From NCBI GenBank assembly GCA_003165095.1, contig PLSH01000166.1, positions 1 through 23,716 on the forward strand: a stretch of 23,716 bases of DNA, in the 5' to 3' direction. Position 1 is the first letter of the stretch; the number at the start of each line of letters is the position of its first letter. The notes beneath the pieces were generated by a model. The model was given only the letters and a program-made list of their open reading frames with translations, did not search any database and was not told the origin of the DNA. The DNA is from Acidobacteriaceae bacterium (lineage in GTDB: Bacteria > Acidobacteriota > Terriglobia > Terriglobales > Acidobacteriaceae). The position numbers and the translations under genes were made by a program. Below, piece by piece: positions 16,608 through 23,135 of the stretch.

Positions 16608-17797
16608 CGATCCCACCGCACCGCGTTGACTTTTTTCCTGGCTTCTTCCCCGGCTGCGGGCCGCAAGTACCGCATCGTACTGGCCAGGTCTTTATGCCCC
16701 GCGTAGGCCTGCACGGTCCTCAGATCGATCCCACTACGAAGCAGCGTCGTGATGTAGGTCCGCCGGAACTTGTGGAGATCGAACTCCGCGCACTCATGAC
16801 GCCTAGACTTGCACCCATCACAACGACCACAGTTGAGTTTGCTCCGCCGCGCCAGCCCCTTGATGGCCAGCAGCATTTTTGTGTTCGGTTTATTGTTCCG
16901 TGTGGCTAAGATGAGGTTTTTCCCCTTGCACGATTTCTTCCGGGTCTTTAATTCATCGAGCAGATCGTCGGGGATGGGAATGTCCCGCTGCTCCCAATCC
17001 TTAACCTTGAACTTGTAATGTGACTTGCCTTGAACCCTAAACACTTTGTCCGCAATTATGATGTCCGTGAACTCCGCGTGGCGCAACTCCTGATCGCGGA
17101 GCCCGAGCTTCAACGCCATGGCAGCAACTATATGTGTGTACTCGTTCGCATCGGCGAGCAGCGTGCTGATCTGGTCTGGCGTGTAGATGGTCGGCAGCGC
17201 AAGCTCGTACCGGGGCTTCACAGGGACCTCCTCAGCTTGGATACCGGCGAAGTGCAGCCAGGAGACCAGCCGCTGATGTTTATTCGCAACCGTGCGGTCG
17301 CCCCGCCCTATTTTTCGGAGCGAGTTGTGGTAGCGCGTGATGTCCTCACTTTTCAGCTCATCGATGAAGCGCTTCTTCGTCGTGGCCATGAACTCAGCCG
17401 TGACGAGTCGCGCCTGCGCCTCCGCCTCTGTGAAACCACCATCAACTTTACTCTGAATGTAGGCTGCAGCCGTGGCCTGGAGAGTCTTCCGCTGCGGCCC
17501 TTCCACGATCGTCAGGTTCGCCGCTGGTGCTTCGGATTTAATTCTTCTCTGCTGCTGCAGGAGTTTACGCTGCGCCTCAGCCTCAGTGGCATTGGTTCCC
17601 ACGTTTGAGTACGCGGCCTGTCCATCCACGTAGAAGCGAACCTGGTAGGTGTACTTCACGCATTGAATCGGTTGACCATCGACCAGAGCGTACCCAGCCC
17701 TGACGCGCCCGTTACCTGCTGTTGCAGCGAGGGCCCGACGCCATGTACCCGCGCCGTCCCTGTACCGGATCATCAGTGTTGCTGCTTTGTTGTCCAT
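16604..17797 (-). CDS. Tyrosine recombinase / phage-type integrase
   Basis: This is a 397-aa site-specific recombinase. It has an N-terminal extension (1-100, with arm-binding-like YTYQVRFYVDGQAAY), a core-binding SAM-like domain (about 105-195) and a C-terminal catalytic domain (about 205-390). The catalytic residues are visible: R234 in LGLRDQELRHAEF, a lysine in the 258-266 hairpin, H342 and R345 in DLHKFRRTYIT, H368 in AGHKDLAS and the nucleophile Y377 in TMRYLRP. Just before the HxxR box lies C-x2-C-x2-C-x6-C (C323, C326, C329, C336), a likely metal-binding insertion. The gene appears full length and intact. It reads away from a tRNA-Ser 3'-end fragment located 86 nt upstream of its start, the usual position for an integrase beside its attachment site. 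The ATG at 17797 has no strong ribosome binding site. Confidence 0.92.
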   Translation of the reverse strand: MDNKAATLMIRYRDGAGTWRRALAATAGNGRVRAGYALVDGQPIQCVKYTYQVRFYVDGQAAYSNVGTNATEAEAQRKLLQQQRRIKSEAPAANLTIVEGPQRKTLQATAAAYIQSKVDGGFTEAEAQARLVTAEFMATTKKRFIDELKSEDITRYHNSLRKIGRGDRTVANKHQRLVSWLHFAGIQAEEVPVKPRYELALPTIYTPDQISTLLADANEYTHIVAAMALKLGLRDQELRHAEFTDIIIADKVFRVQGKSHYKFKVKDWEQRDIPIPDDLLDELKTRKKSCKGKNLILATRNNKPNTKMLLAIKGLARRSKLNCGRCDGCKSRRHECAEFDLHKFRRTYITTLLRSGIDLRTVQAYAGHKDLASTMRYLRPAAGEEARKKVNAVRWDR

Positions 17798-17818
17798 GCA
17801 CGGAGTATAGCCCTAAAA

Positions 17819-17840
17819 ACATGACCATGACATGACCATG
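17819..17840. repeat. Perfect 11-bp tandem repeat upstream of the integrase
   Basis: ACATGACCATG occurs twice in tandem with no spacer, between the integrase start and the tRNA fragment. Each unit also contains two CATG/ATG half-sites, giving a quasi-periodic structure. Position and form suit arm-type integrase or excisionase binding sites, or an operator that represses integrase expression. Confidence 0.55.
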
Positions 17841-17883
17841 GAGGAAAATGCTTCATTTTACTGGGTTTTTAGTGGTATAGGGA

Positions 17884-17903
17884 GAATCCCACTCTCTCCG
17901 CCA
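17884..17903 (+). other. tRNA-Ser 3'-end fragment, candidate attachment site
   Basis: GAATCCCACTCTCTCCGCCA matches the last 20 nt of a typical bacterial tRNA-Ser gene. GAAT is the end of the T-loop, CCCAC the 3' side of the T-stem, TCTCTCC the 3' side of the acceptor stem, G the discriminator and CCA the encoded tail. The 5' part is missing: upstream sequence cannot form the T-stem partner GTGGG or the acceptor partner GGAGAGA in the right place. With the integrase 86 nt away, this is best read as the displaced core repeat left by integration into a tRNA-Ser gene. The plus-strand orientation places the element to the left. Confidence 0.7.
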
Positions 17904-18094
17904 GCATTTCAAGCAAAATCTTTAATATCATCTAAGTAGCTTAAATTTCATATGGATGCAAGAGACTCATGAAGTCTCAATAGTCTCCCTGATACCCCGT
18001 TTTTACCCCTCTTCTCCCTATTTTTAGAGCTAAATCGAGCTAAACTTTCGCTGCGGGATGCCTGAGATCCGACCGAAGGAGGCATTGAATTCGA
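17904..18094. other. AT-rich flank with short repeats between the att fragment and the SRAP remnant
   Basis: No gene is apparent. Two structures stand out: a perfect inverted repeat GAGACT-CATGA-AGTCTC at 17962-17978, and a direct repeat GAGCTAAA at 18027-18034 and 18037-18044. The composition is markedly AT-rich up to about 18050. A strong Shine-Dalgarno sequence AAGGAGG at 18076-18082 precedes the truncated SRAP start. Confidence 0.45.
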
Positions 18095-18136
18095 ATGTGC
18101 GGCAGATACGTCAGGCGGGCAGGCAAGCAGAGCGTC
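18095..18136 (+). pseudogene. 5' remnant of an SRAP (YedK/HMCES-type) gene
   Basis: An ATG at 18095, preceded by AAGGAGG, encodes MCGRYVRRAGKQ. The N-terminal MCGRY is the signature of SOS response-associated peptidases, in which C2 becomes the catalytic residue that crosslinks to abasic sites. After about 12-14 residues the similarity stops. The frame ends at a TAG at 18254-18256, inside the antisense of the GntR gene, and no NVAP or active-site H/E motifs follow. It is therefore a truncated gene start. The family call rests on a short but very characteristic motif. Confidence 0.5.
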
Positions 18137-18150
18137 ATGAATTCGACACT

Positions 18151-18990
18151 TCAACTGCCGGAAACGGGTCGAGTCAAGCTGAAGGTATTCCGCTGGTTTG
18201 TGCTTGCGGTTGCGGGCAGTGAGCGATTGCGCACGGAGATGACGGAAGCGGTATAGCGATCCCCGCGCAACAAGGAACGGCTGTATTCGATTGCAACGCG
18301 GTCGCTGTCGTAGGTAGTTTCACGGATGAGCAGCAGCGCGCTTCCCGGCGCCGTTTCAAGGATAGTTGCCTCATCTTCAAGCGCGGAGACGGCGCCGATG
18401 CTTTCCTCTGCCCAATTCAGCTTGCGCTTGTAAACATTCTCAAAAATCGCATAGAGCGAGCGCTCTTCGAGGTTCTGCTTTTCGATGTTTGGAAAAAGCC
18501 GGGCCGGCAAGTAACTGGTCACGACCGCGACGGGGTCCCCGTTTACCAACCTCAAGCGCTTGATGCTGTAAACGGATTCACCGTCTTCAAGGCGAAGCGC
18601 CTGCGCCACTTCCCCCTTTGCCTTGACGATTTTCTTCGATAGCACCCGGGCGGACGGAAGCAGCCCGCGCCGGCGCATCTCCTCGCTGAATCCTCGGAGT
18701 TCCTGAAAGTTCCAGGGCAGGCGCCCGGAGCCGATCACGGGGCGTTTCCCTTTCTCGATGATAAGCAGACCTTCAGAACGAAGCTTCTGATATGCCTGGC
18801 GGACGGGCATCTTGCTGATGCCAAGGTGCCGGGAAACATCGGTTTCCGACCAGAAAGTCTCTCCTTCCTTTACCTGTCCAGCCTTCGCCAACTCGCGAAT
18901 CTGCTCCACAATCTGTTGGTAATACGGAACATAGCTATGGTGGTCCAGCGCTAGTTCTACACGGTCAACCGCAATCGCCTGATCTGTCAC
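18151..18990 (-). CDS. GntR-family regulator, HutC-type (wHTH + UTRA)
   Basis: This is a 279-aa transcription factor. The N-terminal winged HTH spans about residues 18-88 (VPYYQQIVEQIRELAKAGQVKEGE, ETDVSRHLGISKMPVRQAYQKLRSEGLL, EKGKRPVIG). A UTRA effector domain follows (about 105-250) with ALRLEDGESVYSIKRLRLVNGDPVAVVTSYLP and a C-terminal AIEYSRSLLRGDRYTASV. HutC/UTRA regulators usually bind small metabolites such as sugar phosphates or amino sugars and repress neighbouring transport or catabolic genes. The start is GTG with AGGAG and GAGGA upstream. It is divergent from the third receptor across about 290 nt containing several inverted repeats. It is therefore the probable regulator of that receptor and of itself. 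The effector is unknown. Confidence 0.93.
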   Translation of the reverse strand: MTDQAIAVDRVELALDHHSYVPYYQQIVEQIRELAKAGQVKEGETFWSETDVSRHLGISKMPVRQAYQKLRSEGLLIIEKGKRPVIGSGRLPWNFQELRGFSEEMRRRGLLPSARVLSKKIVKAKGEVAQALRLEDGESVYSIKRLRLVNGDPVAVVTSYLPARLFPNIEKQNLEERSLYAIFENVYKRKLNWAEESIGAVSALEDEATILETAPGSALLLIRETTYDSDRVAIEYSRSLLRGDRYTASVISVRNRSLPATASTNQRNTFSLTRPVSGS

Positions 18991-19008
18991 GTCCTCTTCT
19001 CCTGCATC

Positions 19009-19033
19009 CTAATATAGCATGTGTATAGGTTAG
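19009..19033. promoter_or_regulatory. Imperfect inverted repeat just upstream of the GntR gene
   Basis: The 25-nt site starts CTAA and ends TTAG, with inner TA/TA pairs around a 7-nt centre containing CATG; six of twelve base pairs match. It is 19 nt upstream of the GTG start and could be an autoregulatory operator. The symmetry is modest. Confidence 0.3.
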
Positions 19034-19051
19034 ATCAATTCAAGATAGAAT

Positions 19052-19080
19052 ATCGAGAAACCTGGAGTTCTTTTCTCGAT
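19052..19080. promoter_or_regulatory. Perfect 9-bp inverted repeat between the GntR and receptor genes
   Basis: ATCGAGAAA and TTTCTCGAT are perfectly complementary around an 11-nt loop. The site lies centrally in the divergent GntR-receptor control region. It could be an operator for the GntR protein or a leader hairpin. No T-tract supports a terminator. Confidence 0.4.
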
Positions 19081-19181
19081 GTTGTTCCAATATATTATTG
19101 ATATTAAATCAATTAACAACTATCAAACCCGTGTATGAACGGCGGCCTCCCGCTGTAGTTCCAGATTTTTCTATCCACGCC

Positions 19182-19215
19182 TTGACACATATATGCATAT
19201 GTAGCCTTATTGATT
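19182..19215 (+). promoter_or_regulatory. Candidate promoter of the third receptor with embedded palindrome
   Basis: A consensus TTGACA (-35) is at 19182-19187. The perfect palindrome ATATGCATAT (19191-19200) occupies the spacer, and TTATTG or CCTTAT downstream could serve as a -10. The receptor start codon is about 70 nt further on. The -10 is weak, so activator dependence is possible. The palindrome between -35 and -10 is a classic repressor position. Confidence 0.4.
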
Positions 19216-19279
19216 TGTCTAGAGCTTGAGGTTGTCAGGGCAACCCAAGATGAATGCTCAGGCGAGTGTGGAGGCGCAG

Positions 19280-22200
19280 ATGAACGCATCTTGTTTCGTA
19301 CAAATGATTCCGGGGAAGACGAAGAAGGCATGGTTGGCCTTCGGGAGCTTTTCTTTGCTTCTGGCAATTTTCTTACCGGTGGCTGCGCTCGCGCAGGTGG
19401 AGTCGGCCCGCGTTGTCGGAGCCGTCCATGATCCATCCGGGGCTGTGATTCCCGGGGCAACGGTGACAGTGATCAACACGGGTACCAGCATTCGTCACGC
19501 GGTGACGACAGACCCGAACGGCGAGTTCGTGGTTACGGATCTGCAGCCTGGAACTTATACTGCGACCTTCGAGCATCGGGGATTTGAGAAGGCGGTCGCG
19601 ATTCCATTCGAGCTCAATGTGAACCAGGTGCTGAACCTCAACATCGCGATGGCTGTTGGAGCGGATACACAGCAAGTCACGGTGACCACCGCCGAGCCGC
19701 TTCTTGAATCGGAATCGTCGTCCATCGGTCAAGTGGTAGCCGCCGAATCTATTTCGGCGCTGCCCCTGAACGGCCGCGACTTTATTCAGCTCGCCTATCT
19801 CACGCCAGGCGTCAATCAAGGGCCCACGGGAGCTGTGCAGCAAGGCAATATTCCCGAAGACGAAAGAGCCAGCGGATCAATCGAGGCCAACGGTCTAACC
19901 ACGACAAACAACAACTTTCTGCTCGACGGATTCGACAACAACGAACAGCAGATCGGGTTCGAGGTAATCCAACCGTCGGTTGATGCAATCGCGGAATTCA
20001 AGATGCAGACGAACAGTTTTGGAGCGGATATCGGCAAGGGCGGCGCAGTGGTGAATCTCGCGCTGAAATCCGGCACCAATCAATTCCATGGCGGCGTCTT
20101 TGAATTTGTCCGCAACTCAGCCTTCGACGCAAAGAACTATTTCGATAGCGCGACAACGCCCATTCCTTCCTTCCGGCAAAACCAGTTTGGCGGCACTTTA
20201 GGCGGTCCGATTCTAAAAGGCAAGACGTTCTTTTTTGTCGATTATCAGGGCACACGCGTGGATCAGGCGGAAACGGCGATCAGTTCCGTGCCGCCTGCGA
20301 ACGTAAATGGAGTTGGGGAGCGTACTGGGAATTTCTCCGACCTGCTGACAGGAACGCTGGGGCCAGACGGCTTTGACACCGGCCAGATATTCAATCCTTT
20401 CCAGTACAACTCTGCCACAAACGTTCGAGCGCCCTACCCGGGCAACATCATTCCTGCAGGCACCGCGCCGGGGGACCTCGATCCAGCGGCTCTCAATGTG
20501 GCTGCGCTGTATCCCAACCCCAATCTGCCGGGCTATGTAAACAACTATCTATCGAATCCGGCTCGCGTCAACAATCAGGATTCCTTCGACGTGCGAGTCG
20601 ACCACCAATTGACGAGCAGGGACAGCACCTTTGCGACCTTCAGCTTCGGGAACGTCAAAGAGACCCAGCCCGACCCATTTCCCGAGCCGGCCGGCGGCGG
20701 GTTCTTTTCTGGAAACATCAGCGATCTGGCCCGGGCGGCCGGAATCAGCGATGTTCACACATTCGCGGACAATAAGATAAACGAGTTCAAAATAGGTTAT
20801 ATGCGTTATGCCGTGCAGGCGATTCCGCTGCTTGCAGGTGAAAACATCTCCGGCCAGGTTGGGATTCCCGGAATATTCGATCCCAATAACTCTCTTGAGA
20901 CTGGCGGGTTGCCGAGCATGTTCATTAACGGGTGGAGCTCGCTGGGAACCACGGATTGGTTCCCGGAAGTGCTGACCGAGAACAATTATCAGTTCATTGA
21001 TTCCTTCACTTACATCCGAGGCTCGCACGCTATCAAGGCCGGCCTCGATATTCGCCGCAGGCTCAACGGCTTTACGCAGGTCCAAAATGCGCGCGGCGAC
21101 CTGTACTTCAACCAGCAGTTTACACAGGACCTGGTGACTGGAGACGGGGGATCGGGCCTGGCTACCTTTCTCATCGGCACTCCGAATTCCGCCTCGCGAG
21201 AGGTGCAAAGCGGAGAATTTGGAATACGCTGGCTGGAACTTGGCGGTTATTTCATGGACGACTACCGCGTGACTCCGCAGTTGACACTGAATCTGGGACT
21301 GCGCTACGACCTCTACACGCCTTATGTCGAAGAACATAACCGGCTGGCCAACTTCGACTTCTCTACGGGTGAATTTGTTTCACCCCAAATGCAGGGCGTG
21401 AGCAGAACCGCCGATGTCAAGACGGATCGCAACGGCTTTGCACCCAGGGTGGGATTCGCCTGGACCCCCGGGGGACGCAGTGTGGCAATCAGAGCGGGGT
21501 TTGGGATTTTCTACGATCGGCAAGCGACACAAGGAGATTCCGAACTTCCCTACAACCCCACCGGCTTGTTCGCCAGCCAGAGCTATAGCTACCCGGCGAA
21601 TGCACCGGGGATCCTGCTCTCGACGGGATTCCCCGCGGAAGTGGCCCCGACGCTGACGAATCCAAGCGGATACGCCAGTGCTGCGCCTTTCAACGATCCA
21701 ACGACTTCGATCCAGGAATGGAACCTCAATGTGGAGCAGCAGATCGGAAAAGACGCGGCTCTCCAGATTGCCTATGTAGGGACGCACGGAGTGCATGAAT
21801 CCTATATCTACAATCTGAATCAGCCCATGCAGCCGCTCGATAGCAACTTCGGCCCAGCTCCCAATTACGGCCGCCCATATTTTGGAACTGTTCCGAATAT
21901 TGCAGCTATCAGGACAAATTCAAATATCGCCAACCAGCACACGCATCAGCTTCAAGTGAAGTTTGAAAAGCGGTTTTCCTCCGGTTGGAGCGTGCTCAAC
22001 TCCTATACGTGGCAGCACACGATTGGCCAGACTCCGCTGAATGAGGCGGCTGGCCCTCAAAATGACTACAATCTGCGGGCCGAACGCGGAAACCAGGATC
22101 CGGATTTTCGAAGTCAGTTTTCTTCAGCCTGGTCTTATGTTCTGCCCTTTGGCCCTGGACAGCGCTTCCTGAAAAGCAGCGGGCCGATTCGCTACATCGC

Positions 22201-22693
22201 CAGCGGCTGGAGGTCGCAGGGAATCCTCTCGATGTTTTCCGGCGAGGCCACGACTCCCGAATTGTCCTACGATCGAACGAATACCGGATCGGGTGCTCCG
22301 CGACCGGACTTGACCGGCAACCCGCTTGACTTTTCCAGCGCAACAAGCTGGGGATGCCCGGCGAATAAGCAGAACATAACCTGCTGGTACAACCCGGCAG
22401 CCTATGCGGTTCCGGCTCTTGCGCCCGGTCAAACGTTCGCCACGGAGTTTGGCGATGCCGGTGTTGGCACGCTTCGAGGCCCAGCGCTGTACAACCTGGA
22501 TTCATCCCTGTTCAAGAGCTTCGATCTGCGCGAGGGATCGAATCTGGAGTTGCGCGGCGAGGTATTCAATCTCTTGAATACGCCTGAATTCGGTTTGCCC
22601 GATGTGGATGTGGACACCCCGCAAGCAGGATCAATCACGAGTACTGTTCATAGCTCGCGGCAGATTCAGGTTGCATTGAAGGTAACGTTCTAG
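19280..22693 (+). CDS. Oar-like TonB-dependent receptor (third copy)
   Basis: This 1137-aa outer-membrane TonB-dependent transporter has a signal peptide (about 1-39, ending PVAALAQ). Its CarboxypepD_reg domain (about 44-125) shows VVGAVHDPSGAVIPGATVTV and LQPGTYTATFEHRGF. The plug contains ALPLNGRDFIQLAYLTPGVNQ and NNFLLDGFDNNE. NLALKSGTNQFHGGVFEFVRN precedes the barrel, and the chain ends QVALKVTF. The ATG at 19280 has GGAGG 5 nt upstream and is my preferred start. An ATG at 19250 and a TTG at 19226 are in frame but lack ribosome binding sites. It is divergent from a GntR/UTRA gene and followed by a strong hairpin, then by a secreted glycosidase about 440 nt downstream. It resembles the second receptor more than the first in its plug (LDGRSF/LNGRDF). 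The substrate is unknown. Confidence 0.93.
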   Translation: MNASCFVQMIPGKTKKAWLAFGSFSLLLAIFLPVAALAQVESARVVGAVHDPSGAVIPGATVTVINTGTSIRHAVTTDPNGEFVVTDLQPGTYTATFEHRGFEKAVAIPFELNVNQVLNLNIAMAVGADTQQVTVTTAEPLLESESSSIGQVVAAESISALPLNGRDFIQLAYLTPGVNQGPTGAVQQGNIPEDERASGSIEANGLTTTNNNFLLDGFDNNEQQIGFEVIQPSVDAIAEFKMQTNSFGADIGKGGAVVNLALKSGTNQFHGGVFEFVRNSAFDAKNYFDSATTPIPSFRQNQFGGTLGGPILKGKTFFFVDYQGTRVDQAETAISSVPPANVNGVGERTGNFSDLLTGTLGPDGFDTGQIFNPFQYNSATNVRAPYPGNIIPAGTAPGDLDPAALNVAALYPNPNLPGYVNNYLSNPARVNNQDSFDVRVDHQLTSRDSTFATFSFGNVKETQPDPFPEPAGGGFFSGNISDLARAAGISDVHTFADNKINEFKIGYMRYAVQAIPLLAGENISGQVGIPGIFDPNNSLETGGLPSMFINGWSSLGTTDWFPEVLTENNYQFIDSFTYIRGSHAIKAGLDIRRRLNGFTQVQNARGDLYFNQQFTQDLVTGDGGSGLATFLIGTPNSASREVQSGEFGIRWLELGGYFMDDYRVTPQLTLNLGLRYDLYTPYVEEHNRLANFDFSTGEFVSPQMQGVSRTADVKTDRNGFAPRVGFAWTPGGRSVAIRAGFGIFYDRQATQGDSELPYNPTGLFASQSYSYPANAPGILLSTGFPAEVAPTLTNPSGYASAAPFNDPTTSIQEWNLNVEQQIGKDAALQIAYVGTHGVHESYIYNLNQPMQPLDSNFGPAPNYGRPYFGTVPNIAAIRTNSNIANQHTHQLQVKFEKRFSSGWSVLNSYTWQHTIGQTPLNEAAGPQNDYNLRAERGNQDPDFRSQFSSAWSYVLPFGPGQRFLKSSGPIRYIASGWRSQGILSMFSGEATTPELSYDRTNTGSGAPRPDLTGNPLDFSSATSWGCPANKQNITCWYNPAAYAVPALAPGQTFATEFGDAGVGTLRGPALYNLDSSLFKSFDLREGSNLELRGEVFNLLNTPEFGLPDVDVDTPQAGSITSTVHSSRQIQVALKVTF

Positions 22694-22735
22694 TTTGTGG
22701 GCCCGGTCTCAATATCTGTCGAAGAAGACGGGCAT

Positions 22736-22766
22736 GCCGCTCCCGCGGTCAAACCGCGGGGGCGGC
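22736..22766 (+). terminator. Strong GC-rich hairpin after the third receptor
   Basis: A 14-bp stem, including one T-G wobble, closes a 3-nt CAA loop starting 43 nt after the receptor stop codon. The left arm is GCCGCTCCCGCGGT and the right arm ACCGCGGGGGCGGC. The stem is very stable, but the following sequence (AACATATTAA) is AT-rich without a proper T-run. It is a probable transcription end or mRNA 3' stabiliser. A dispersed REP-like palindrome is the alternative. Confidence 0.55.
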
Positions 22767-22803
22767 AACATATTAACTCTCAACCTGAACCTGGAGGGGG
22801 CTC

Positions 22804-22962
22804 GTGACAGGCTTCACTCATGATGAAGCTCCGGCGAAAACAATCGACCCTGCTCCGCACGGCCTCGCTCTGACTGCTGTTGAAGTGGAAGAAGGGTGTG
22901 CGCTTGCGGCTCGACATCATATTGCAAGCGTCTGTATTCTTCCCCGTTGCATGTTTCGCTGA
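22804..22962 (+). pseudogene. deoC: 5' remnant of a deoxyribose-phosphate aldolase (DeoC-like) gene
   Basis: A GTG at 22804, preceded by GGAGGGG, opens a 52-codon frame. Residues 11-48 (AKTIDPAPHGLALTAVEVEE, then GCALAARHHIASVCILPR) follow the N-terminal pattern of DeoC-type aldolases: A-K-x-I-D-H-x-L...T...V-E-x-G-C-x-L-A...ASVC-x-x-P. The usual His after the Asp is replaced by Pro, and the frame stops after PRCMFR, long before the catalytic lysines. About 200 residues are missing, so it is a truncated relic unless translated as a small protein. The family call is from pattern recognition of one segment. Confidence 0.45.
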
Positions 22963-23087
22963 TGTCTCGGTGCGAAATTTGCGGAGCGATTGGGGAAGAT
23001 TGGGTCATGGATTCGTGTGGGTGCGTCCCCGAACCGGCAGATCTCTTGGAACTGGCGTTGAATTCGTGCAGAAGGCAGGCACATTGA
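22962..23087 (+). CDS. Small cysteine-containing ORF overlapping the deoC remnant (41 aa)
   Basis: A 41-codon frame begins at an ATG that overlaps the preceding stop by one base (TGATG), an arrangement typical of coupled translation. The product starts MSRCEICGAIGEDWVMDSCGC and ends NSCRRQAH. It contains CxxC and CxC pairs 11 residues apart, which could bind zinc. I recognise no family. It may be a genuine small protein, or chance coding in the wreck of the deoC-like gene; another 174-codon frame also crosses this region. Confidence 0.3.
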   Translation: MSRCEICGAIGEDWVMDSCGCVPEPADLLELALNSCRRQAH

Positions 23088-23135
23088 TTAGCACGGCACT
23101 TTGGATGCATCGGGTGCGCGAAGGGAGATTTTGGA

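Noticed and set aside
17884..17903. Complete tRNA gene at this position
   Set aside because: Only the 3' 20 nt match; upstream sequence cannot supply the acceptor 5' strand, anticodon arm or the GTGGG side of the T-stem.
17819..18044. CRISPR-like array from the short repeats near the integrase
   Set aside because: Only two copies of each repeat, 8-11 bp long, without regular spacers or cas genes.
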